From NCBI GenBank assembly GCA_025677825.1, contig JAIXMO010000005.1, positions 496,001 through 560,000 of the forward strand: a DNA stretch of 64,000 bases. Reading direction: 5' to 3'. Every line of letters starts with the position of its first letter. Position 1 is the first letter of the stretch. This DNA is from Helicostylum pulchrum. Its lineage: Eukaryota; Mucoromycota; Mucoromycetes; Mucorales; Mucoraceae. The notes below the pieces were generated by a model. That model was not told where the DNA came from. It made no database searches and worked only from the letters and a program-made list of their open reading frames with translations. Below are positions 49,520-60,989 of the stretch, one piece after another. Position numbers and translations under genes: made by a program.

Positions 49520-50722
49520 ATGTGTAGTCCAAAGGTAATGGCCTCTACGTTAAAGGCCAGAGGCTTTGGTGATGATAACATATTGGGAGAATTTCATGAT
49601 AATTATTCTTTTCCGAGACAATTGATTCCAGAAACTATGAATGGTAAAGTTTTTTTTATAACTCGATAAACGAGACAACAACAACAAAAAAACTAATACG
49701 ATAACAAAAAGACGATAGTAAAATACCACTTGTTATTGTTGCTTGTGGGTCTTATTCACCCATAACTTATTTACATTTAAGAATGTTTGGTAGGTGGCAT
49801 AATATATATGTGTACGTGTATTATATGCTTAATAAGTACATTAGAAATGGCTAGAGATCACTTTGACGAACGTGAAGGATACGAATTAATTGCAGGATAC
49901 TTTTCACCAGTGTCGGACGCATACATGAAGGAAGGATTAGCAAAGGCAAGTCATCGAGTGAAAATGTGTCAGTTGGCGGTAGACAGTACGTCGGACTGGT
50001 TAATGGTAGATTCTTGGGAGTCGAGGCAATCCATGTATCAACGTACTGCTGTTGTATTAGATCATTTTGATTATGAGTTAAATCAAGTAGGTGGTGGTAT
50101 TAAAACACAATCTGGTACAGTGTAAAAGGGGGTTTTTTTTGGCTGGTTAAAATATAATTCCTAATTATTTTTTTAAAAAAAGGCGAAGTAAGGAAAATTA
50201 AGATTATGTTGCTTGCAGGTGGTGATCTAATGGCTTCTTTTGGTCATCCTGGTGTTTGGACTTCAGAAGATGTAAGGTTATTTTTTTTTTTTGAGGGGAA
50301 AATATGCGTGATGGCTAAAATATATAGTTTTTAAGTTGCATCATATTGTAGGAAGGTACGGGTGTGTAATTATAGAAAGAACCGGTACAGATGTATATGG
50401 GTTTCTGCTTTCACATGATATTTTATATCAGCACCGGGTATGTTGGAATATATAGTGTTTATCCGAGTCTACAAAACTAAAAAAAAAAAAAAAAAAAAAT
50501 GATTATTAGATGAATGTCTTGATTATAAAGCAATTGATTCATAATGATATTAGTTCAACCAAAATAAGGTACGGCATTTTTTATTTATTTTACAGGTAAA
50601 ATAAGTACTGAATATCGTTTCTTAGATTATTCGTAAAAAGAGGCATGTCAATCAAATACTTGCTTCCTAATCCTGTTATAGATTATATTTCTGACCATAG
50701 ATTGTATTTGCCCGAATTATAA
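49520..50722 (+). CDS. NMA1: Nicotinamide/nicotinate mononucleotide adenylyltransferase
   Basis: This enzyme adenylates NMN or NaMN with ATP to NAD or NaAD, the step common to all NAD routes. Exons from 49520 on begin MCSPKVMASTLKARGFGDDN. The nucleotidyltransferase loop is CGSYSPITYLHLRMFEMARD (the family's G-S/T-F-x-P-x-H/T-x-x-H). EGYELIAGYFSPVSDAY and HRVKMCQLAVDSTSDWLMVD follow, then the strand IKIMLLAGGDLMASFGHPGV with VWTSEDLHHIVGRYGCVIIE. The C-terminal phosphate-binding motif is ISSTKIRLFVKRGMSIKYLL. All catalytic motifs are present. Six or more introns; one (about 50119-50182) ends in A7 directly before the acceptor G. The start codon lies 176 bp from TEN1 on the opposite strand, so the two share a short divergent promoter. 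Confidence 0.95.
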
Positions 50723-50913
50723 GAGAAAAAAAAAACCCTTTTTTGTCGCACAAAAAAAAAACTCAATTTGTATCACCCTTTTTTTTTTCACTTTTTGAAT
50801 GGATAAAAGTTAATTGTTTGTAAAAAATATTTTTTTTTTAATATTCAAATTTCCCTTTTTCTTTTTTTTTTCTATTTTTTTCTTTTTCTTTTTTTTTTTT
50901 TTTCTTTTTTAAT

Positions 50914-52238
50914 ATGGGAGCTAGATTATCGACCGAAAACCGAAAAAGAGTAACAGCTAAACTTAATGCAATAAAAAAAGGAAGTGAAACAAATACTACA
51001 AATACGTCCTGTGCAACTCTAAATTCCATCAATTATCGACCTGCTTCAGCTTCAAGTCACTCGTCAGACACTTTGAATAGACTAGGCAGAAAATATCATA
51101 ATGAACAAACTTCTACCTATTGGTTTCCAAATGATGATGAAGAAATGGATAGACTTGTTGGTGTAAAGTATATATATATTTTTTTGACAGGTTTGACAAT
51201 CATCGTATTAATTCGTTAATTGCAATAGCAACACTTTGCGTTGAAAACTTTATTTAACGGGTAATTTTTTGTTTGTTTGTTTGCTACTGTATATACGCGT
51301 AACTAACCTTATACTACTCTCGTAGAAATATTCCAGACGAGATATTGAAAAATGTACCTTTTGACGAAGGAGTTAAAGTATTAGATTTAGGTTGTGGTCC
51401 CGGTACTTGGATTATGGTAATACATTACAACGTACACAGGGGGGGATAGGATATTAAAGTTATTTTTGTTTGTTTGTAGGACGTAGCGACCGAATACCCA
51501 AATAGTGAATTTATTGGTGTTGACATGTGTGACATATTTCCAAACAACATTCGACCAGCCAATGTTACATTTCAAACAGGCAATATATTGGAACAATTAG
51601 CATTTGAGGATAATACGTTCGATTTAGTCAATCTTCGATTGTTTATCTTGGCTTTTAGAACTGATGAATGGGATGCCGTGTTGAAAGAAATTAGACGGGT
51701 GTTGAAGCCCGGTGGTTATATTTTATCTGTAGAAGCGGGTATGTTGGAATATGGTTCTGATTTTGTTAAATGGGCAGGCCGCATCTGTAAGTATATACAT
51801 ATACTCGTTTTTCTTTTAAAATAGAAATTAATCATGTACAACAGTTAAAGAAAGAATGATTGAACGTGACCAGGAACCTTATATCGCAGATGAAATGAAA
51901 AATTTGTTGAAATTAGCCAATTTTGAAGTAGTACAATGTTTAAAGAAAGACTCTTACCTGGGTAAAGTATTATATTTGTATATATTTGTCTATAATAGCG
52001 TTTAGTAATAACTTTTTTTCTTTAAAAAAAAGGTCGGCCTGATCATCTTAATCGAGAATTTTTATGGGATATTAGATCCATTTTTAAAAGCGGACAGACA
52101 TTTTTAGCAGAACATTTGGATATTTCTATCGAAAACTACCCTACGTTTCTAGATCAGCTAGTAGCTGAATGTCAAAAATTACCCGACGCTACAACATGGT
52201 CGATGGTTTCAACAGCAGGAAGAAAGCCACTATTATAA
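50914..52238 (+). CDS. Class I SAM-dependent methyltransferase with N-myristoylation signal
   Basis: A methyltransferase of unknown substrate. Exons begin at 50914 and run to 52238. The N-terminus MGARLSTENRKR fits the N-myristoylation consensus (Gly2, Ser6), followed by a Ser/Thr-rich linker to about residue 65. Tyr/Trp-rich YWFPNDDEEMDRL leads to the Rossmann domain: KVLDLGCGPGTWIMDVATEY (motif I), FIGVDMCDIFP (motif II), FQTGNILEQLAFEDNTFDLV (motifs III-IV), and LKEIRRVLKPGGYILSVEAG (motif V). Such MGxxxS-plus-methyltransferase proteins are common in Mucoromycota, and their substrates are mostly unassigned. The last intron (about 51963-52032) ends with A8 and then G. Family is certain; role is not. 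Confidence 0.85.
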
Positions 52239-52362
52239 GTTTATCACTTTTTTTATTATCACTACTATTTACACTCCTGTCATTATCCATTCCCTAAAAA
52301 AAAATATGCAATTTTTTTTTTTTCACATAAATATTATAAGCCCAAAATAAACACTTTTTTTA

Positions 52363-53909
52363 TTACCTTACTAAATCGGTATTTGACATAAACATTGCTA
52401 TTAAACCAACGCCAGCACCAATAGTGACTAATGTATATATAGCAACATCTTTTCTTTCCAATTGTTTTAATTTCTGTAAAACAGAAGTTGAATGTAAATT
52501 CTGGCTATTGCAGTCCAATGGAATCGGACGTCTTTCTTGGTTTAACATGGGAATAACAGTTTGACCGAGCACATTATTCAATTCATCCTGGGTTTCAATC
52601 GTTGTCCAATCCTTTTCAAATCGATTGACGCAAGACACTTGGTCTAACGCAACCTTACTTTGCCGTTGAACATCATACACACTGTACTTTTCTTGCAGCT
52701 CGCATGCTTGCTGGCAAAGAAAATCGACGTCCAAATCCTTGGGTAGTTTTGTAAGGAAACTGTGCACGGTGCTCATCTCGCATTCGAGGGCAAGTAATTC
52801 GTCTTTTCTGGATAGGACAACTGCAGCTGAAAAGTAAATTGCCATAAAGGGATTGGAACTGAGAAAAAAGTCGAATAAACGTGTAATCTTTTCTAAATCG
52901 TCTAGATCATGACTGCACCATGTTATAACCCAGGATAAGCAGTAGTACGGTAACACACCTGCTCTATTTTTATGCGTGTCAAAATATAAGTTGCCACTTT
53001 TTTTTTTCTCGAACTTACTCGGTTATGAAATCAAAAACTTGGATATCTTCTAATTGAATAATGGTATCTAGGATAGTCAATTGTTTCAAAACTGGTTCCA
53101 TTGTTGTATACATCTCATCCGTACTAAAAAAAAAAAAAAAGTTAAGGCTTATATTAAAAAAAAAAAAGTAGGATGAGTTAATATATAAGAAAAAAGGATA
53201 TCTTTTAAAAAACAAGGCAATTGGTTCCATTAGTTTACAAGCAAACTTCTCTCCAAACAACAAAATTATAACTGAGCAAATATCATGAAAGCCTTGATAG
53301 TAGTGCAAAGAAGGGTAGGCTCTTAATACGTGTGTAATCACTCTACTCAATTGTCCTTCAAGCTTTTGTTTGTCCTCTGCACTTAAATCTTTTTTTTTTT
53401 TTTTTTTTTTTTTTTTGGGCGTGTGTGTGTTAATACAGATATAATAAAAGAGAGATATATCTTACTTTTAGGAAACGAGTTAAATGATCGAACTACGTCC
53501 AACTTGACTTGCTCTTCGTCCTTATGAGGTACTACACACAAATACTATTAGAAAACTTATGCGCATAAAAAAAAAGTTTCTTTTTTTTTTTATACCTTCA
53601 AGTGAACCTTCCATCGTATTTTGTATTTCGGGATCAGTACAATGAAGTAAAAACGGCCTAATACATATTAGATGAGTAACTTTCAATAAAGAACTGTTTT
53701 TTTTAAAAAAAAAAGTACCAAACTCTTCTTCGAATAGCATCACTTAAAAAGCCGGTTTCTCTACCAATTTCTCGAAGTAGCTTGTGATTGCCGGTGCGTA
53801 AGGCTTGGTTAATCTTGAAGGTGTCTTTAAACTCTTCATTCTCTTGAGCTGGTTTTTCTCGGTACGTAGTCTTCTTTTGTCGACGTTGTTTACGTTGTTT
53901 TCGTTTCAT
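52363..53909 (-). CDS. TBC-domain Rab GTPase-activating protein, TBC1D20 type, ER-anchored
   Basis: A RabGAP expected to act on Rab1/Ypt1 at the ER-Golgi interface. About six minus-strand exons start at 53909 (MKRKQRKQRRQKKTTYREK, strongly basic); an in-frame Met ten codons upstream is possible. The TBC domain opens with GFLSDAIRRRVW. It then carries the catalytic arginine finger in QVKLDVVRSFNSFP (I-x-x-D-x-x-R) and the glutamine finger in LHYYQGFHDICSVILLLF-like sequence (YQG). The domain ends with LPYYCLSWVITWCSHDLDD and FLSSNPFMAIYFSAAVVL. A single transmembrane helix at the C-terminus (AIYTLVTIGAGVGLIAMFM) makes it tail-anchored, as in TBC1D20/Gyp8. About 440 residues. One intron contains a T-run of about 24. 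Confidence 0.9.
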
Positions 53910-54482
53910 GATAAAAAAATATAAAGAAAGAAAGGTCACGGATCCAGTTGTATTATTTTTTTTGTTTTATGAATATAAAAAAATGTTGTATCATTTGCTG
54001 GTTTTAGCAGTTACAATATATCAAAGCTTTTTTTGTATCCGTATAATACAGTTGTATGAACATCTTTGGTAAAATAAACGCACTTCCCCCCCCCCCCCCC
54101 ACCAAGTACACGTATCACTTTTGTATATTGGCGAAAGCATTGATGTTTTACATTGTTTTCAGCCTCAAATCTCGGGAATAGCCACACTTTTTATATCATG
54201 CTGTTTTTACTTACATATAATAGATATTTATAAATACGCTCAAGTTAATTTTTTTATTCGTGCCCTCTTTCTTTTTTTAAAATAAATAAAAGTGGATGAA
54301 CTAAAGTGTTAATAGTATCGCCTATAACAAGGGGCACTTTTGTTTAAATATATAAAATACCTTTCGTATCCCGTCGATGTTTGATGTAACATACATGGAA
54401 CTAATTTAAGGGGTCCCGAAACAAAGTATACATTTAACCCTTTTTCTTTATTTTACAACTTTTTCTTTTAAAAAAAAGTAGC
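53910..54482. other. Intergenic, promoter region between divergent genes
   Basis: Contains a C13 tract (about 54089-54101) and A/T runs. Upstream regions of the TBC protein and the HSPA12-like protein. No gene seen. Confidence 0.6.
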
Positions 54483-57400
54483 ATGGGAGAGGTATATGAC
54501 CTTCACCGACATACGCATTGTGTCATTTTTCGTAAGTAGTATTTTTTTTTATTTAGAGGATAGGCTTTAAAAAAATCGTCATACAGATTTAAGAGAGACT
54601 GGAATTCGCGTAGGCTGTCATTATAATTTAGATAAAGACATTAGAGACGCTACTTTTTCGATGAAGTAAGTATATGGTCTTCTAATATACAATGTTTTTC
54701 ATGAACAGCTTATAAAAAAAAATGTAGAAGAAGTTTTTATATTGCTTATGATAAACAAAGATCGAATGTTCTAAACTGGGGATATGATGGTGTGAACGAA
54801 ATAGAAGATACGATACCAGTCTATTTGTCTGCGAAGAGGTTATACGGACTCTTTGAAAAGAAAAAAAATATGTGGGATCATAATGATCAATTCTTGTTTA
54901 CGGCCGCATCAGATTTCATTCGTCTAACAGTAGAAGAATATATACAAGACAAAAAAGAAGCAATTAAAGATACCGATGCACTTCACTACGTATGTATTGT
55001 TCCGTCGGAATGGGAAGAAGAAAGTAGAGAAGTCTTGGTTCGACCTATTTTTGTTAAAGCTAACTTAATATCAAAAGAAGATCACCGAGACAGACTTCTG
55101 TTTTGTTCTGACGTGGAATCCATCTTTTACTTTCTGACAGATCCTAATACACGCTATAATTTTACAATGACACGTAATGTGATTTTAGGTAGAATTGTTA
55201 CCGTAGAAAAGAATGAAGTGTTGATCAAGTTGGATTTAGTCTCGACCGGAATTCCTCTATTCGAATTTCCTGGATCCGTAATGTTTCCAAAAATTGTGAA
55301 TTCAAATTCGATATCTCTTACTTCCAATAGAATTAAAGATAGTATAAGAGACTTCATAAAGACCAGATTCTCTTTTGATGCACAAGAAGAAACTATTCGA
55401 AATATTATGGAAGAATTGAACAGCCATACTTTTAATTATGTGGTTTGTAAATGTGAAATGGGATTGAATCAGACAATATAACAGCTAACAGTTTATTTAT
55501 AACAGCAAGAGAAAGATGAGGTCGCATATTTAACCAGACCTTTTATCGCTGACAAAAGTATATCCGAATTAGATAAACGCCAGAAGAAATTTATACAATC
55601 CATTCGTCTTTTTAATATATGCGCTGAAATCAGTAAAAACCTGTCCAATAACATACAAGATTTAATTCAACACAAACTTGTAAAGGAGTATTCCGTTTTA
55701 AATTTTACTGAAGAGAACTCTGGAATTACAGCAGACAAAAGCCTATTAAATTGGTCAACATTTTTGTTTGTGTATAATAGAGTTTCTCTCGCCTCCAAAT
55801 ATATTTTACCTCAACTCTTTCTACCAAAGTATATTAGCGGTCAAAATTTTTTATCTGGAGCTGGACGATACTTGATTGACGTAGTTAGGAATTCTAACGC
55901 ATACAGTAAACCACGTATACTGGCAAAAACCGATTCGGCAACCTCGTCTTCAGTTTTCATAAAGTCAAAGCCTGATGCTATTATGAATATAGGTACACCG
56001 AAAGTAAATATGATTTATCATTACTCAGTGCTAATATGTTTTACAATATAAATTAGATATTTCTTTCGAATTTACAATGCTATCTTTTTCACTTTTACAT
56101 GAAAATGGTTTAGTAAAAAACATTTGGAGCCACAGATACTTTGTTCCTGGCATACAGTAAGTTATGAATAGTAATAAAAAAAACAGCGTAAATATATATA
56201 CTAAGAAAACACTAGTTTGCGCTCTCTGGGTTCTTTCTTCAGCTTTTCGGAAGTCGCAACATTAAATGTCAAATATTCGTAAGTCAATTAATTTGTATAA
56301 TTTACTAGACAACCAGTAAAAAAAAAAACATTTTATGTAGGTTTATCACGTTTGTTGAAGAGTACTTGACAGAAAGTTCAATGGTTTTTTCTGATGATAT
56401 ATATGACATATTAAATAAGAATATGATGGTTAAAATAGAAGATATATTGAATGTGGAGAGTAATAATAAGGATAAACGGATATCAACACAACAGCAGGTG
56501 TACATCCGAAAGTTTGTATTAATTTATTTGATTCATATAGATGAAATCGTAACAAGAAAGCTGCAAGTAATTACAGGAAATAACGACGACATGAAAATTG
56601 GATATGATATTACTGTAGAGAAGATGTTGCTAAAGAAGTTATCTGTAACCGAAGACGATTTAAGAGATATGATGTACGGCATTAGTTTTGTGCGAAAGGA
56701 TGACAGCTGTACAAAATTAAGAATTACTACACAAGGAGAAAGACTCTTACCTTTAATTCAAAAATCTTTGAACTTACAATTTCCACTCAGGTCTTGCTTT
56801 TTGGTAGCTCAATTATATGAAGACTATGTTCAACTATCGGTAAATGAAGTAGTAACCGAGTCTGGCGAAAAAAGAAAGGATCAGGAATCAATTATTATTC
56901 AAGAAAAATTAATTCCAACTCCAAATATATATAAATCGCTGTGTCTCAACGCCTGGAACAACATTATAGAGGATACTAGTCGAATTCAATTATGCGACAC
57001 ACACAAAGGATATAACAACAGCGAATTACTAGAGATATTTTCTTTGGCAAACCGAGCAAAATTTACGAGCAATCTTGAAGAGTTTATTTCTGAGAAAGTA
57101 AGTATTCTAAAATAGTGTCAGAAATTATATCAGTCTGCTTATCCGAATTTTTTAATTTATGCATAGATTCTCAAAAAGAACTTAACCGCGCAAGAAACAG
57201 ACACAACAACTACTATAAATATAAGTACTTCCTGTGACTGCAGAGTCTGTTTAACGTTAAATGACATTACAGAGATTTCTTTCCGACCAGTTCTACAAGA
57301 CATTATCTCTCTCGTATCTACTTCCTTAATAAATAAGCAACTCTTTGGAGAATACAGAAATATTCGATATATGTTTCACTTGATCCGATTCAATTATAAT

Positions 57401-58105
57401 TCACAGTTCCAACATATTCTCATGAAAATACTAAACGATGAAACGGACTATTTTTTGTATGAACAAAGAATTGAAATAGCTCGCTATACTATACCAATAT
57501 TATCTAATCAACTGTGGCGGCCTATTCGTGAGCGAGAGCCATGTTCATATAAAGCGTTTCAAGAGGGTGTTTTATATCATGTGCATAGCGAAAATTATGG
57601 GTTTGGCTTTTTTTCATATAACGTGAAAGGATATAGTTTTAAAAACAAGATATCAGATTCAAAAAGCACCTCACTGGACAACAAAACAGTATTTCCACTT
57701 TTTAAAAAGGGCAGTAAAATAAACAACAGTCGAACAGACAGAGTATTTTATTTGAATTCGGAAAATTATCGCGATTTCTCTCTCAACATAAGTGAGTATA
57801 GTACGAGGGGAAAATATTTACTTTGTAACTTATATATTTTTGCATTAGAATTATATCGGCTCAAAATGACGTATACTTTAACGTTGGACAAAAAAGTACT
57901 TTTAAAGGACACGCTCGAAAAAATGAATGGCCCCAATGTTGAAGGAAAAGCGTTTAGACGACGTCTGAATATACCTTTCATAATTTCCGTAGCTTACAAA
58001 GGATATTTGTCTTCCCTTTCTTTAGTCGTAAGATCTGGTGGTGATGGGATACAAGAGAGCAATTGCACTGTACTCGCAGAACCGATGACTTTGGCTCGCT
58101 TTTGA
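54483..58105 (+). CDS. HSPA12-like Hsp70-fold protein with degenerate nucleotide site
   Basis: A large protein (about 1,050 residues, at least eight exons) of the Hsp70/HSPA12-like type. The most convincing match is the middle of the nucleotide-binding fold: VLNWGYDGVNEIED, then LFTAASDFIRLTVEEYIQDK, then HYVCIVPSEWEEESREVLVR with PIFVKANLISKEDHRDRLLF and CSDVESIFYFL. The phosphate-1 motif (D-x-G-T-T) expected at the N-terminus is absent; the protein starts MGEVYDLHRHTHCVIF and continues TGIRVGCHYNLDKD there. Distal parts include RFSFDAQEETIRNIMEELNS, a second NBD-like section, and a Cys pair CDCRVC. No transmembrane helix. From general knowledge, related families are expanded in Mucorales and their roles are unknown. 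Loss of ATPase activity is inference. Confidence 0.65.
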
Positions 58106-58699
58106 AAGAACTAAAATATATCACTTTAATACAACTGAAGTCTGTTGGCTATAATAAAAAAAAAAGATTAAAGCTTTCATATTTTCATTTCCAAAGTCCT
58201 AGGCGCACCTTATTAAAAAGCAATTTAAGATTGTTTGTTTTAAACTACCAATGATTAGTTTTAAGTTTTAAGAAAATCGTTTTTTACTTGAGTCGATACG
58301 GATTAATAGTATTTACTCGCCTTATCTAAATATAAATTGTATTCTCAGTGTAAAAGTGTATCTCACTTTTTTTCAGACTTATAAAATTGTACAATACAAT
58401 AAACTTCAATCTTTTTTATTTCTCTCTTAAATATTATAGACTCGAAAAAAAAAGTAAATGATAATGATATACCTACTTTTTTTTTTTCATCAATCGATAC
58501 CTTTTTTTTCTCAGAGTAAAATCTACTCCTAATGTATTTAATTAATATTCGAAATTAGTACAAAGATGTAACTAGTGCTTTTATTGTAAAGCATCATAAT
58601 TTTTAATACGTTTTTTTTTTATTTACAAACAATGCCGTCGAAAAAAGGCTATGGTCTAAGCAGTCTTTTGTTGTTGTTGAGAATCCCTTGTATTTTACT

Positions 58700-58731
58700 T
58701 TATTTAAGAAACACATTCGTTTCTTAAATAA
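58700..58731. repeat. Perfect 13-bp stem, 6-nt loop hairpin
   Basis: TTATTTAAGAAAC (58700-58712) pairs with GTTTCTTAAATAA (58719-58731) around the loop ACATTC. T-rich sequence follows. It could be a transcript-level hairpin or terminator-like structure, or the centre of a small foldback repeat. Confidence 0.85.
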
Positions 58732-58749
58732 GAATTTTTTGATAATATT

Positions 58750-58773
58750 TACCTTTGTCCTTGGACAAAGGTA
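58750..58773. repeat. Perfect 11-bp palindromic hairpin
   Basis: TACCTTTGTCC pairs with GGACAAAGGTA around two T bases. It lies 18 bp after the first hairpin. The two stems have unrelated sequences, so they are not one duplicated unit. Confidence 0.85.
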
Positions 58774-59075
58774 TTATACATATTTATTTAACTTAATGAA
58801 AATGAAAAATAAAACCTCTCAGTAAAACTCTGGCGGTTACTTTTAATCAATAAAACAGTATTATTCTCTTCTTGCTATTTTCAAACCATTACGCATAGGT
58901 GTGATATTATTGTAGTTACTCGTGAACAATATACTGTTTAGTCTCAAGCCCTTTTGACAATATGCTTCTTATCAATGGATATTTAATTATCCCAAAAAAA
59001 AATACGACTTTCGCCTCCCTTTTTTTTTTTTTTTGTGCTGTCAACAACAACAAGAAAAGCTTTTTTTTAAACAAC

Positions 59076-60989
59076 ATGAACTTGCCTTACGAGATATATC
59101 TTCAAATATTTAAGTTGCTCGATAAACCTACCATCAGTAACTGCGCTATAGTTTGCAAGGACTGGACTGTACCTGCATTCCAAGTTTACTACAAAGAGAT
59201 TGCTATAAATGAGCATGGCGATGCCTTGAAAGCATCACTCTATCAAGAGCCATGTTTCAAGTACTGCCTTTGGACAGAGAAAGTGTACATTCGTCAAGAT
59301 AGATATGGCTATCATCAGGGTGCTCGTAAACCTGAAGACCCACTTACAGAGCAAGCCTTTTTAAAGTTTTTCGAATACTTTCCTAACCTCAAAATAATCG
59401 AAATCATTGAATCCAATTATACAAAATGCTTACGTGATATTGATTCCAGTCAATATTTGACAAGACTTGAGCAAATTATTTTCAAGGAGAGGTCTTACTC
59501 GGAATGGGACGATTTGTATTGCATTATTTACTATAATTTTCGCGCTTCTCTCGCTCACATATCGTTACATCATGCGAAAAAATCTGCACTCGAATCTCAG
59601 TATGGTGGCATTTTAAGCTATTTGAGACAGTTCAAAAAATTGACTCACCTCGCCTATTACAACAGCAGCAACTATTATGTAACAGTTTATAAAGTGCAAG
59701 TTGCATGTCCTAGTTTGACGTCTATAAAAACGTACGACTACCGCATGATCCCCCCTACCTTTCAAGATGACAGTAATGTATTCTACCAGCATTCTCACTT
59801 AAAAGAGCTGTCTGTTACGTTCGCCAATGTAACTGCAAACTACATTGAATATATCGCAAAGTGCTTACCCAAGTCTGTTGAAAGTCTCGATATCAGTATC
59901 AACGATATTGATTTGTATGACTGGATAGACCAAGTTGGAATTGATAATGCGTTGAAGTTAGCACAAGTAATGAGCAAGTTATTCAGTGCATCTCTAGAAT
60001 GGGTTCCGGACAAAGAGTACGAAACTAAACATGAGAATAGTGGTGAATCAGACATGACAATTTTTTTTAAAATGTTGAATGTTTTTAAAGGGGACAAAAA
60101 GGTTTCTTGTACTGCTTCGTTTTCTGACTTCCGTTCGATTCATAATTCTATGTCGTTCTTTGGTGAAGATTTGCGTATTCATTATGGATTAAATTACGTT
60201 GATTTGTTTGATGACAGTGAAGGAGAGCTCGTTTTGGAAATGGTTGTACCCGATCGAACTATTTCCGTTATAGGTCCTGAAGTTATCAACAACTTGATGT
60301 TTTTTATGTGTGTCACCGATCCAGATCTTGCATTCAAGATATTAAAATACTCGCTTACTAACTGCCCTCACCTTCAAAGCTTAGAAATCAATGGTGTGAA
60401 TACTCCGCGTCAAGAATGCATCTTGTCTAGTAGTATAGATCGTTTCCGTAAACGTGTGGAAAAGTACGATCCCGTGACTATTTCGGCAGAAGCTTTGAAA
60501 GCTGTTAATTTAAAAGGTTTCCTTCCCTCGCAAGAATGTTTCGACTTGCTAAGCTGTTATTTACCTGGCATACTGGGCTTTACTTGTAAAAGTGAACGAG
60601 GAAATCGATTTGATAACAGTGAAGTACCTCAAGACTACGTAGTTGACTTGACTCAGTTTAAAAGTCTGCAAGAATTTTACTTTGATATCGGACTTGTTTC
60701 AACAAGCTTAACTCGCTTAGTAAAATTTGAGTTTACGGATGGAGAAACAAGCTATTATCAGTTTAGAGAAAAAAAAGATACAATGTTCGAGTCGATCTCT
60801 TTGGAAGATATTCAAAATAATCAAACTTTTTTCATAAGCCTGATAACATTCAGGTGTGAGAAGATCGAGAAATTTGCTTTTTACAGCTCAGAAAAATGTA
60901 ATATCTTTGAATTTCTTAGAGGCCTCCCACAAAAGGAGCGCCTTTTATCGTATGATAATGAAAAGAATTTTGTAGATTTAATATACTAA
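59076..60989 (+). CDS. F-box protein with leucine-rich-repeat-like C-terminal region
   Basis: A probable substrate receptor of an SCF ubiquitin ligase. Single exon, 637 residues. The first 40 residues form the F-box: LPYEIYLQIFKLLDKPTISN then CAIVCKDWTVPAFQVYYKEI. The long remainder has regularly spaced LRR-like strands (for example LTRLEQIIF, LTHLAYY, LKELSVTF, VESLDISI, LQSLEING, LQEFYFDI), suggesting a solenoid that binds substrate. I prefer the ATG at 59076 because the in-frame upstream extension (from 58962) reads MLLINGYLIIPKKNTT and then a Phe run, which looks like leader. F-box/LRR genes of this type are multicopy in Mucorales. The substrate is unknown. The gene is intronless, unlike most others here. 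Confidence 0.85.
   Translation: MNLPYEIYLQIFKLLDKPTISNCAIVCKDWTVPAFQVYYKEIAINEHGDALKASLYQEPCFKYCLWTEKVYIRQDRYGYHQGARKPEDPLTEQAFLKFFEYFPNLKIIEIIESNYTKCLRDIDSSQYLTRLEQIIFKERSYSEWDDLYCIIYYNFRASLAHISLHHAKKSALESQYGGILSYLRQFKKLTHLAYYNSSNYYVTVYKVQVACPSLTSIKTYDYRMIPPTFQDDSNVFYQHSHLKELSVTFANVTANYIEYIAKCLPKSVESLDISINDIDLYDWIDQVGIDNALKLAQVMSKLFSASLEWVPDKEYETKHENSGESDMTIFFKMLNVFKGDKKVSCTASFSDFRSIHNSMSFFGEDLRIHYGLNYVDLFDDSEGELVLEMVVPDRTISVIGPEVINNLMFFMCVTDPDLAFKILKYSLTNCPHLQSLEINGVNTPRQECILSSSIDRFRKRVEKYDPVTISAEALKAVNLKGFLPSQECFDLLSCYLPGILGFTCKSERGNRFDNSEVPQDYVVDLTQFKSLQEFYFDIGLVSTSLTRLVKFEFTDGETSYYQFREKKDTMFESISLEDIQNNQTFFISLITFRCEKIEKFAFYSSEKCNIFEFLRGLPQKERLLSYDNEKNFVDLIY

Larger units (their letters stand above)
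58106..59075. other. Intergenic with two adjacent hairpins
   Basis: About 1 kb, AT-rich, mostly unassigned. It includes the two perfect inverted repeats at 58700-58731 and 58750-58773 and a 31-codon hydrophobic frame (58632-58727) overlapping the first. The final 100 bases are the leader of the F-box gene. No tRNA fold seen. Confidence 0.5.

Noticed and set aside
54089..54101. C13 tract as a telomere-like or regulatory repeat
   Set aside because: Pure homopolymer, like the C11 near 17261; no repeat unit.
58962..59075. N-terminal extension of the F-box protein
   Set aside because: It encodes a Phe run from a T-tract; the F-box starts at once after the ATG at 59076.
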